64,000 nt of DNA, taken from the NCBI RefSeq assembly GCF_021568795.1, contig NZ_JAKGUE010000007.1:43386-107385 (forward strand), in the 5' to 3' direction. A program made the translations under genes and the position numbers. The notes beneath the pieces are model-generated. The model worked only from the letters and a program-made list of their open reading frames with translations, made no database searches and was not told the DNA's origin. Positions 33,348 to 40,659 of the stretch are shown here, piece after piece (the first letter of the stretch is position 1; every line of letters begins with the position of its first letter). Source of the DNA: Dethiosulfovibrio faecalis. Its GTDB lineage: Bacteria; Synergistota; Synergistia; Synergistales; Dethiosulfovibrionaceae.

Positions 33348-33824
33348 ATGGGAATAGGACCTTCCACTAAAGAGACCACGTTGCACCATTTCAGGGATCC
33401 TCTTTTGGAGATCGTCGATAGCGACGACGACGTCGATTTGTTGGGGGTCATAGTTGTGGGGACCCCGCAGGACAACGGCGATAAGTATTTTGTTGGAAAG
33501 CGCGCCGCGGCGTGGGCGGAGTCCATGAGAGCCGATGGAGCCATAGTCTCGTTGGACGGTTGGGGAAATAGCCACGTCGACTTCGCTAACACGGTCGAGG
33601 AGCTTGGGAAAAGGGATATCTCCGTCGTGGGGGTCAGTTTTGTAGGGACTCAGGCTCAGTTCGTCGTTGTGAACAAGTACATGAACACCATAGTCGATAT
33701 CAACAAGACGGAAGAAGGAGTGGAGACGGAGGTCCTTGGCGAGAACAGTCTTTCGGAGCTCGATGCCAAAAAGGCGGTTTCCCTTCTTAAGTTGAAGATG
33801 CGCAAAAGACAGGAATCCAATTAA
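33348..33824 (+). CDS. prdE: PrdE, homologue of the C-terminal (pyruvoyl) chain of PrdA
   Basis: 158 aa. Starts MGIGPSTKETTLHHFRDPL, the direct counterpart of PrdA CIGPASKECSRHYWREPL just after the cleavage point, and continues in parallel (LLGVIVVGTPQDNGDKYFV, ADGAIVSLDGWGNSHVDFAN, GVSFVGTQAQFVVVNKYM). The pyruvoyl-forming cysteine is absent, its place being taken by the initiator region, so PrdE should not carry the cofactor. Together with PrdD it forms a naturally split PrdA paralogue. It is 17 bp after prdD, with GGAGGATAAAT before the ATG. Confidence 0.9.
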   Translation: MGIGPSTKETTLHHFRDPLLEIVDSDDDVDLLGVIVVGTPQDNGDKYFVGKRAAAWAESMRADGAIVSLDGWGNSHVDFANTVEELGKRDISVVGVSFVGTQAQFVVVNKYMNTIVDINKTEEGVETEVLGENSLSELDAKKAVSLLKLKMRKRQESN

Positions 33825-33843
33825 AGTCAAGGAGGGCTGTACG

Positions 33844-34851
33844 ATGCAGTTCAAGAAAAACGTCTTTGCCGTTGACTCCCACACTATGGGGGAGCCAACC
33901 CGAGTAATCGTAGGTGGGGTTCCAAATATCCCCGGGTTGACCATGCCGGAGAAGAAGAGCTATCTCGAAAATCACATGGACTATCTTCGCACCGCTCTGA
34001 TGCATGAGCCGAGAGGTCACAACGATATGTTCGGATCCATTCTGACTGCGCCTTCCAGCAGCGAGGCCGATTTCGGGATCATCTTCATGGACGGTGGCGG
34101 CTATCTCAACATGTGCGGCCACGGCACCATAGGAGCTTGCACCGTGGCAGTCGAAACCGGCATGGTCGAGATGAACGAGCCGGTTACGAAGGTCGTCTTG
34201 GAGGCTCCGGCCGGGCTTGTAAGGGCCGAGGTCCAGGTGAGGGAGAAGAAGGTCAAGGAGGTTTCTTTCGTAAATGTCCCCGCCTTCCTATATAAGAGAG
34301 ACGTAGAGGTCTTCATGCCTAGCCTGGGGAAGAACGTGAAGCTTGATATCTCCTTCGGAGGTAGCTTCTTCGGTATCATAAACGCTGCCGAGTTCGGCCT
34401 ATCGGTAGAGGTGGACAAAGCCCAGGAGTTGAAGAGACTTGCGCTTGAGCTGAGAGACATTCTGAATTGTGAGCTCGAAGTAGTTCATCCTCTGCTTCCT
34501 CATATAAAGACCGTGGACCTCATAGAGATATTCGATCGTCCTTCAAATCCGGAGGCTAACTACAAGAATCTGGTTGTTTTCGGTCAGGGGCAGCTCGATC
34601 GGTCTCCCTGTGGCACCGGAACCAGTGCGAAGATGGCGACCTTATATGCGAAGGATGAACTTAAAATAGGCGAGAAGTTCGTTTACGAGAGCATTATAGG
34701 AACGTTGTTCAAGGGAAGGGTTTTAGCGGAGACCTCCGTGGGATCCTTTAAGGCGGTTATCCCGGAAATCACCGGGAGTGCCTATATAACCGGGCTCAAC
34801 CAGTACGTCATAGACGATGATGATCCGATCGGGTTGGGTTTCGTGATCTGA
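33844..34851 (+). CDS. prdF: Proline racemase
   Basis: 335 aa of the proline racemase/hydroxyproline epimerase family. The two catalytic cysteines are in NMCGHGTIGACTV (C91) and SPCGTGTSAKMATL (C256), the arrangement of a cofactor-free two-base racemase. The N-terminus has VDSHTMGEPTRVIVGG. It converts L-proline to D-proline, the substrate of the reductase encoded upstream. Strong AAGGAGGG precedes ATG 33844, and it lies 19 bp after prdE. Family members also act on 4-hydroxyproline; the prd context favours proline. Confidence 0.95.
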   Translation: MQFKKNVFAVDSHTMGEPTRVIVGGVPNIPGLTMPEKKSYLENHMDYLRTALMHEPRGHNDMFGSILTAPSSSEADFGIIFMDGGGYLNMCGHGTIGACTVAVETGMVEMNEPVTKVVLEAPAGLVRAEVQVREKKVKEVSFVNVPAFLYKRDVEVFMPSLGKNVKLDISFGGSFFGIINAAEFGLSVEVDKAQELKRLALELRDILNCELEVVHPLLPHIKTVDLIEIFDRPSNPEANYKNLVVFGQGQLDRSPCGTGTSAKMATLYAKDELKIGEKFVYESIIGTLFKGRVLAETSVGSFKAVIPEITGSAYITGLNQYVIDDDDPIGLGFVI

Positions 34852-35005
34852 AGGGGGGATAGCATTTTTGCCCATTGAACGAGAGAGAAGTGCCGAGTGT
34901 CTTTTGTGAGCTTGTGTGAGTCGTTATCTTTTTCGGTGGTTTTTTTAATGTTTTTTGTCAGGTTGGCGTTAGGCATGGACTATACTAATCATAGGAGGAT
35001 AAAAA

Positions 35006-35893
35006 ATGCTATACGGTCTTCTTGGTGCGCTAGGTGTCTTTGGAGCTTATTTTTCGTTCTTTTTCATAAAGGACATGATGGAGTTCAAGGGCAAGATGGA
35101 AAAAGGCACTAACTTTATGTTGTCCGGGTTTATGGGGTTCGTCGCCAATTTCTTTGACACCCTCGGCATAGGCAGCTTTGCTCCCCTGACCGCCATGTTG
35201 AGGTTCGGAAAGCAGATAGAGGACAGGGTGATACCTGGGACCCTTAACGTCTCCTGCACGTGGCCGGTCCTTCTGGAGGCCTTCATATTCATCTCCGCCA
35301 TCGATATGGACATGGTCACCCTGATCTCCCTCATAGCGGCCTCGGTGGTTGGTGCCAAGATTGGATCTAAGTGGGTTTCCGGCTTCTCCGAGAAGCGGGT
35401 GCAGCTGGTGATGGCTTTCGCCCTTTTGGCCGCGGCCTTCCTCTTCATCGCCGGAGATCAGGGCTGGCTGGCCTTCCAGGGAGAGGCAAGGGGCCTGACT
35501 GGTGCCAGGCTCGCCATAGGCATCGTCTTGAATTTCATCTTCGGTGCCCTCATGACCATGGGTGTCGGACTCTACGCTCCTGCCATGGCCATGGTGACCT
35601 TCCTTGGAATGAGTCCTCGAGTGGCCTTCCCCGTCATGATGGGCTCCTGCGCCTTCCTTATGCCAGTGGCCTCAGCGGAGTTCGTTAAGCAGCAGGCATA
35701 CAACAAGAAAGCCTCTTGGGCCATCAACTTGTTCGGTGTGATCGGCGTGTTGATAGCGGCCTTCATCGTCAAGTCGCTGCCCCTGAAGATCTTGAGGTAC
35801 CTGGTCATAGTCGTGATCTTCTACACTTCGATGACCCTTTTCGCCGCTGCCAGAAAACACAAGGAAATGGAGCTCGAGGTCCAGGAGGCCTAG
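35006..35893 (+). CDS. TSUP-family (TauE/SafE) membrane permease
   Basis: 295 aa with about eight TM helices in two repeats. The first repeat includes FMGFVANFFDTLGIGSFAPL and the second GARLAIGIVLNFIFGALMTMGVGLYAP, the usual G-[IV]-G-x-[GA]-x-x-x-P-like pattern of sulfite/organosulfonate exporters. It follows prdF by 154 bp, with AGGAGGATAAAAA before the ATG and TATACT as a possible -10, so it may have its own promoter. The position at the end of the prd cluster suggests transport of proline, a fermentation product or a sulfur/selenium anion; none can be proven from sequence. Confidence 0.85.
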   Translation: MLYGLLGALGVFGAYFSFFFIKDMMEFKGKMEKGTNFMLSGFMGFVANFFDTLGIGSFAPLTAMLRFGKQIEDRVIPGTLNVSCTWPVLLEAFIFISAIDMDMVTLISLIAASVVGAKIGSKWVSGFSEKRVQLVMAFALLAAAFLFIAGDQGWLAFQGEARGLTGARLAIGIVLNFIFGALMTMGVGLYAPAMAMVTFLGMSPRVAFPVMMGSCAFLMPVASAEFVKQQAYNKKASWAINLFGVIGVLIAAFIVKSLPLKILRYLVIVVIFYTSMTLFAAARKHKEMELEVQEA

Positions 35894-35933
35894 AGGTCTC
35901 GGTGCTGTAGGAACTTCCTGCGAGCATGTCCTC

Positions 35934-35961
35934 TTGACAGGTTCTCGGCTAGGTGTATAAT
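35934..35961 (+). promoter_or_regulatory. Promoter of the T-box leader
   Basis: TTGACA (35934-35939), 16 bp, TATAAT (35956-35961), a near-consensus vegetative promoter about 10 bp before the leader RNA. Confidence 0.85.
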
Positions 35962-35969
35962 ACAGCGCA

Positions 35970-36240
35970 AGTTGTTTTCATAGCGATAAAGGCGATGAAC
36001 CGGAAGCCCCAGCGATCTTTGGCGTTCGACCAGAGAGAGACCTCCATCGGCTGGAAGGGGTCTCGAACGTGATCTCGGGGGATAAGGCCCGGCGAGCCGG
36101 AACGGAAAGGCCCTTAGGCCGTAGTACGTCTCCCGGTTGACCTCCGTCAAAGGGTCCGAGCGGGGCGTTTACACGTCCAAGCAGGGTGGTACCGCGGGTA
36201 TTCAAGACCCGTCCCTACGGTAGGGGCGGGTCTTTTTTTT
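35970..36240 (+). promoter_or_regulatory. T-box riboswitch, lysine specificity likely
   Basis: A full T-box leader. GCGATGAA and the AGAGAGA loop of Stem I are followed by a 3' side with GCTGGAAG. The conserved T-box AGGGTGGTACCGCGG is at 36183-36197, and the terminator stem AGACCCGTCCCTA/TAGGGGCGGGTCT (36205-36233) ends in a T-run to 36240. Pairing CCGG-AAG-CCCC near 36002-36012 with GGGG-GATAAGG-CCCGG near 36077-36091 puts AAG (36084-36086) in the specifier loop, followed by a purine. AAG is a lysine codon and the downstream genes are lysA and a candidate lysine carrier, so uncharged tRNA-Lys should switch on the operon. Stem III is GGGCGT-TTAC-ACGTCC. Confidence 0.9.
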
Positions 36241-36259
36241 ATACTCTCGGTGGTGCTAT

Positions 36260-36345
36260 GCTTGGAACGTAGACGTCCAAGCAGGGTGGTACCGCGTGCC
36301 TTTTACGAAGGCTCGTCCCTGAGTGGGATGGGTCTTCGTTTTTTT
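36260..36345 (+). promoter_or_regulatory. Second T-box antiterminator/terminator module lacking Stem I
   Basis: A 24-bp stretch at 36273-36296 is identical to 36173-36196 of the first leader, exactly 100 bp away, and includes the T-box AGGGTGGTACCGCG. It is preceded by its own hairpin (GCTTGG-A-ACGT...ACGTCCAAGC, 36260-36282). It is followed by a different terminator stem, CGAAGGCTCGTCCC (36306-36319) with GGGATGGGTCTTCG (36325-36338), then TTTTTTT. There is no Stem I or specifier in the about 30 bp between the modules. It may act as a second checkpoint relying on the first Stem I, or be a decaying duplicate. Confidence 0.8.
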
Positions 36346-36396
36346 GTTCCGATGGATTTTATCTTATCAGAGAGATGATGCGAGGTGGTGGGGTTT

Positions 36397-37677
36397 ATGA
36401 GCGGTATGGTTTTCGACGGGTGCGACGTGACCGAGTTGGCCGAGAGGTTCGGCACGCCCCTTTACGTGATGTCCGAGACGGAGCTAAGGCGGAGGATGAG
36501 GGCGGTCAAGAGTGCCTTTTCCGAGAGGTACGAAGACGTGGAGGTCCTCTACGCAGGTAAGGCCTTTCTGCCCAGGGCGATGTGCGCCCTGGTGAAGTCA
36601 GAGGGGTTGGGGCTGGACGTGGTCTCCTCCGGCGAGATCCATACGGCGGTGAGCGTCGGTTTTCCCATGGAGCGGGCCTATTTTCACGGCAACAACAAGA
36701 CCGCCGAGGACATGGCCATGGCCATGGACGTCGGAGTGGGACGTTTCGTGGTGGACAACCGGGACGAGCTGGACCTTTTGGCCAGTATGGCCGAGGAAAG
36801 TAAGACGGAGGTCTCCGTGTTGTTCCGCCTGGCTCCCGGGGTCAGCGGCGACACCCATCGCTATATCCAGACGGCCCACACGGATTGCAAGTTCGGTATG
36901 CCCCTTCTGGGTGAGGGACTGAGGGACTGCGTCGAGACGGCTATGAAGGCTCCCTACGTTAAGCTGCTGGGGTTCCATTTCCACGTAGGTTCCCAGCTGA
37001 TGGAGAACAGGGCCTATCTGGAGGCCCTGGGGGTTCTGGGAGATCTTATGAAAACCCTAAGAGAGGAGATCGGCTTCGAGACTAAAGAGCTCAACGTCGG
37101 AGGCGGCATAGGCATACCCTACGGCAAGGATCAGAGAGAGGTGGACCTGGACTCTTTCCTGGGCTGCGTAGTGGAGACCGCCGAGAGGATATGTTCCGAG
37201 AGGGGAATGGCAAGGCCCAGACTGGTGATAGAGCCGGGCAGATGGATAGTCGGTCCGTCTGGGATCACCCTGTACCGGGTCGGCACGGTCAAGGAGATAC
37301 CGGGAATAAGGACCTACGTCAGCGTCGACGGGGGCATGACGGACAATCCCAGGCCCTCCCTGTATCAGGCCGAGTATCGGTGCGTCCTGGCTAACAGGAT
37401 GGACGAACAGCCCGATTCGGTGGTGACGGTGGCAGGCAGGTGCTGCGAGTCCGGCGATATCCTGATAAAGGACGCCGAGCTGCCTCTCCCCGAAAGAGGC
37501 GACGTCGTAGCGGTCTTCGACACCGGAGCCTACAACTTTTCCATGGCGAGCGGATACAACCGGCTCAGACGGCCGGCGGTGGTCCTGGTCAAAGACGGCG
37601 AGGCACGATGCATCGTTGAGCGTCAGTCTTTCGACGATCTGATAAAGGGCGAATCGGTTCCGGAGGATTTGCTTTGA
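36397..37677 (+). CDS. lysA: Diaminopimelate decarboxylase
   Basis: About 426 aa fold-type III PLP decarboxylase, forming L-lysine from meso-diaminopimelate. The Schiff-base lysine is in VLYAGKAF (K55), followed by GLDVVSSGEI, HGNNKTAEDM, GFHFHVGSQL, ELNVGGGIGIPYG, EPGRWIVGPSG, the cysteine of the second active site in GRCCESGDIL, and DTGAYNFSMASGYNR. ATG 36397 is preferred because GAGGTGG lies eight bases upstream; GTG 36385 is in frame. It is the first gene after the lysine T-box, so it should be induced when lysyl-tRNA runs short. dapF, of the same pathway, lies two genes downstream. Confidence 0.96.
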   Translation: MSGMVFDGCDVTELAERFGTPLYVMSETELRRRMRAVKSAFSERYEDVEVLYAGKAFLPRAMCALVKSEGLGLDVVSSGEIHTAVSVGFPMERAYFHGNNKTAEDMAMAMDVGVGRFVVDNRDELDLLASMAEESKTEVSVLFRLAPGVSGDTHRYIQTAHTDCKFGMPLLGEGLRDCVETAMKAPYVKLLGFHFHVGSQLMENRAYLEALGVLGDLMKTLREEIGFETKELNVGGGIGIPYGKDQREVDLDSFLGCVVETAERICSERGMARPRLVIEPGRWIVGPSGITLYRVGTVKEIPGIRTYVSVDGGMTDNPRPSLYQAEYRCVLANRMDEQPDSVVTVAGRCCESGDILIKDAELPLPERGDVVAVFDTGAYNFSMASGYNRLRRPAVVLVKDGEARCIVERQSFDDLIKGESVPEDLL

Positions 37678-37705
37678 TATTCCATTTTTTCAGGAGGTTT
37701 TCGTT

Positions 37706-39388
37706 ATGAGATCGATCTACCGTTTTTCTTCCGCCCTGGTCCTGTCTCTGGCATGGGCCCGGTGCGCTTTCGCCGCCGACGGCGTCGTTCCCGACTTCGG
37801 CGTGCTGTCCCTTCTTCCTCCCGTCATAGCCATAGGCCTGTGCGTGGTTACAAAGGAGGTAATCCCCGCCCTCTTCGTAGGTTCCTGGATGGCCGGCACC
37901 ATGTTGGCCGGGTGGAATCCGGTGGTGGGCTTCGGCAACGCGGTCGAGTCGCTCTGGAATGGCCTGGGCGATCCCTGGGGGGCCAGGATAGTCCTTACCT
38001 GTCTCACCATGGGAGGCCTGGTCGGGGTCATGCAGGTCGGAGGAGGGGTGGACGCGGCGGTGCGCTGGCTCTCCAAGAAGATCTCCAGCAGCAGACGTGC
38101 CATGTTCTTCACCGAGCTGTCCGGCTTCGTCATCTTCTTCGAGGACTACGTCAACACCGCCGTGGTGGGGACAACGATGGCCCCTGTTTCCGATCGCTAC
38201 AGGGTGTCCAAGGAGAAGCTCTCCTACATAGTGGACAGCACGGCGGCTCCTATCGCCTGTATAGCCGGGATATCCTCCTGGGTGGCCTATATGGTGGGCC
38301 AGATAGGTATGCAGTTCAACGAGCTTGGCATAGAGGCGTCGGCCTACGTGACCTATCTGAAATCCATCCCCTTCGTGATCTACAACGTGGTGGCGCTGGC
38401 CTTGCTGACCTACGTGGTGCTCTCCGGCAGGGATTTCGGCCCCATGCTGACGGCGGAGAGGCGGGCAAGAAAGACCGGAAAGCTTCTGAGGGAGGGAGCT
38501 CAGCCACTTAGTTCCACCGACGCCGACCCGGACCTGTCTCCTGCGGACGAGACTCCCAGGAGGGTGATAAACTTCGTCCTTCCCCTGTTTTTCCTTATAG
38601 GGACTATCTTCTCCATGCTGGTGATCACAGGAGGATGGCCCAACGTGGGTCTGGCCGAGGCCATCGGAGAGGGAAGCAGTTCCAAGGCTCTGGTCTACGG
38701 AGCCTTCGGAGGGACCTTCATGACCATAGTCCTCTACTCGCTACAGGGGTTGGCTCCTCTCAGCAGTATGTTCAGAGGCTTCATGAAGGGAGCCCAGTCC
38801 ATCTTCGTGGGGTCACTCATACTGATCTTCGCCTGGGGAATAGGCTCGGCCATAAAGTCGGTGGGAACTGCGGGATACATAGTATCTGTGGCGGGAGATA
38901 TCCTCAGCCCCAGCTGGATACCTCTTCTGACCTTCTTCGTCGGAGCGGTCATCTCCTTCTGTACCGGGACCTCCTACGGAACCATGGGCATACTGATGCC
39001 TATCGTGGTGCCCCTGGTGGCGTCGGTTTCGGTCAACGGAGGGGTGGATCCCATGACCCACATGGTCCCCACAATAGGGGCGGTCTTCGCCGGGGCGGTC
39101 TGGGGCGACCACTGCAGTCCCATATCGGATACGACGATAATGTCCTCCATGTTCAGCGGGGCGGACCACATGGACCACGTCAACACCCAGGCGCCTTACG
39201 CCATATTGGCGGCGATTGGGGCCGGTGCCGGCTATGTGGGAGTCGCCATGGGGATGGGCGCTCCTCTGTGTCTCCTCCTGGCCGTCACCGTGGCCCTGGT
39301 GTCCTTCCACGTGATATCCAGTCCTGTAGAGGACTATCGTCCGGACCAGGTTTTCGCCCGATCGGTGTCGACCGGTTCTGCCGATTGA
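37706..39388 (+). CDS. NhaC-family carrier, candidate lysine transporter (LysW type)
   Basis: 560 aa with an N-terminal signal-like helix and about 11-12 TM segments. NhaC-family signatures include ALFVGSWMAGTMLAGWNP, GFVIFFEDYVNTAVVGTTMAPVSD, DSTAAPIACIAGISSWVAY, SFCTGTSYGTMGILMPIVVP and GDHCSPISDTT. The family exchanges sodium and protons, but members next to lysine-regulated leaders have been predicted to be lysine transporters (LysW). Being 28 bp behind lysA, in the same T-box-controlled unit and with a good CAGGAGG site, this is a strong candidate for lysine uptake. The substrate is inferred from context; a plain Na+/H+ antiporter remains possible. Confidence 0.87.
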   Translation: MRSIYRFSSALVLSLAWARCAFAADGVVPDFGVLSLLPPVIAIGLCVVTKEVIPALFVGSWMAGTMLAGWNPVVGFGNAVESLWNGLGDPWGARIVLTCLTMGGLVGVMQVGGGVDAAVRWLSKKISSSRRAMFFTELSGFVIFFEDYVNTAVVGTTMAPVSDRYRVSKEKLSYIVDSTAAPIACIAGISSWVAYMVGQIGMQFNELGIEASAYVTYLKSIPFVIYNVVALALLTYVVLSGRDFGPMLTAERRARKTGKLLREGAQPLSSTDADPDLSPADETPRRVINFVLPLFFLIGTIFSMLVITGGWPNVGLAEAIGEGSSSKALVYGAFGGTFMTIVLYSLQGLAPLSSMFRGFMKGAQSIFVGSLILIFAWGIGSAIKSVGTAGYIVSVAGDILSPSWIPLLTFFVGAVISFCTGTSYGTMGILMPIVVPLVASVSVNGGVDPMTHMVPTIGAVFAGAVWGDHCSPISDTTIMSSMFSGADHMDHVNTQAPYAILAAIGAGAGYVGVAMGMGAPLCLLLAVTVALVSFHVISSPVEDYRPDQVFARSVSTGSAD

Positions 39389-39405
39389 GAATTAAGATGT
39401 ATCAT

Positions 39406-39430
39406 AGGGGCGGGGCGACCTGCCCCTTTC
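39406..39430 (+). terminator. Weak hairpin terminator before dapF
   Basis: GGGGC and GCCCC around a short loop, extended by AGGGGC/GCCCCT, followed by TTTC. Modest T-run, so read-through into dapF is likely. Confidence 0.5.
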
Positions 39431-39455
39431 TATTTACGGTAGGGAGGTGATCCCG

Positions 39456-40268
39456 TTGAATTTCTGGAAGATGAACGGCAACGGGAACGATTTCGTGGTG
39501 ATCGACAGGGACGGCATGGCCTACGGACAGCTGGTGGACCTGACCAGACGGGTCTGTCGTAGAAGGAGATCCATAGGAGCCGACGGGGTCTTGGTGGTGG
39601 AGCCGTCGGATAACAGCGATTTTAGGATGAGGGTGTTCAACTCGGACGGTTCGGAGGGCGAGATGTGCGGTAACGGCGCCCGCTGCATAGCCCGCTACGC
39701 CTTCGAGAGAGGGGTAGCGCCTTTCGAGATGTCTTTCGAGACGATTGCGGGGATAATGAAGGCCAGGGTCGAGGGCAGCTTCGTCAACCTGGATATGGGC
39801 GAGGTCGATCTGGGAAAGGGATGGTTCGGTCGAAAGGTGCCTATGGCTGGGGGAGAGGTAGAGGCGGATTTCCTGATCGTAGGAGTGCCTCACCTGGTTA
39901 TATATCTGGAGGATCCTGAAAAGGTCGACAGAGAGGATCTGATCCGATGGGGCAGAACCCTCCGTGAGGACCGGAGGCTTTTTCCCGAGGGGACCAACGT
40001 GAACTTCGTGGGCCCTGTGGACCGGCGGTCTCTTAAGGTTTGGACCTACGAGAGAGGGGTGGAGGATCTGACCGATTCCTGCGGCACCGGTTCCTGTGCC
40101 TCTGCCGTTGCGGCGGTCCGACGACTTGACCTGGAGTCGCCCGTAACGGTATGCAATCCCGGAGGGGTCAACATAGTTACGGCCACCTTCAGGGAGGATC
40201 TCTGCGATATAGTGCTGGGAGGCGAGACGGCCGTCGTCGCCAAGGGAACCATAGAGGAGGAGGCCTAG
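39456..40268 (+). CDS. dapF: Diaminopimelate epimerase
   Basis: About 270 aa. Converts LL- to meso-diaminopimelate, the LysA substrate and peptidoglycan precursor. The two catalytic cysteines are in EMCGNGARCIARY (C71) and DSCGTGSCASAV (C209), and the N-terminal KMNGNGNDFVVID motif is intact. TTG 39456 is the likely start: GGGAGG lies eight bases upstream and it gives the normal short N-terminus; GTG 39447 overlaps the ribosome site. It is close to the lysA-carrier unit, so partly co-regulated. It converges with the small acidic gene on the minus strand, overlapping by 4 bp. Confidence 0.96.
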   Translation: MNFWKMNGNGNDFVVIDRDGMAYGQLVDLTRRVCRRRRSIGADGVLVVEPSDNSDFRMRVFNSDGSEGEMCGNGARCIARYAFERGVAPFEMSFETIAGIMKARVEGSFVNLDMGEVDLGKGWFGRKVPMAGGEVEADFLIVGVPHLVIYLEDPEKVDREDLIRWGRTLREDRRLFPEGTNVNFVGPVDRRSLKVWTYERGVEDLTDSCGTGSCASAVAAVRRLDLESPVTVCNPGGVNIVTATFREDLCDIVLGGETAVVAKGTIEEEA

Positions 40269-40540
40269 GCCTCCTCCTCTTCGTCTTTTTCTTCCTCTGC
40301 CGTGTCGTCGCCCATCAGATCGTCTAGGGAGAGATCCAGCGATATCTTGTGAAGTTTGTCCGCCACCTCTATGTTGTGGAGGAACAGTTTTTCCTCAGCC
40401 TGTCTTACCAGCTCGTTCTCCTCGGCCTCTCTTATATCCGCCTGGAAGGTGACTGGGCAGTATTTGGTGGCCCCTGCCACCTCTTCGAAGACCTTTTTCT
40501 TCTTGCTCTCTTCTTTTTTGTCTTTTTCGCTCTGCGTCAT
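40265..40540 (-). CDS. Small acidic protein of unknown function
   Basis: About 91 aa. A Lys/Glu-rich N-terminus is followed by a helical middle with a short conserved-looking core (VAGATKYCPVTFQADIREAE, one cysteine) and a Glu/Asp-rich tail. No family recognised. ATG 40540 is preceded by a G-run (GGGGGGGTG) about ten bases upstream; ATG 40570 is an alternative. Convergent with dapF and divergent from the AsmA-like gene. It is probably real, since the frame is well kept and codon use is like the neighbours. Confidence 0.6.
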   Translation of the reverse strand: MTQSEKDKKEESKKKKVFEEVAGATKYCPVTFQADIREAEENELVRQAEEKLFLHNIEVADKLHKISLDLSLDDLMGDDTAEEEKDEEEEA

Positions 40541-40659
40541 CTCCGGAACACCCCCCCGATTCAAGTTCATCCTATAACAGAGAGGCCCGGTGGTCAACGC
40601 TTTCGTTACGGTGTCGTGCTATACTCGTGGCAGCACGATAGACATAAGGAGGGTGTGAA

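Noticed and set aside
35970..36345. tRNA gene in the leader before lysA
   Set aside because: The conserved blocks match T-box elements and terminators; no cloverleaf or CCA end. No tRNA gene was seen elsewhere in the window either.
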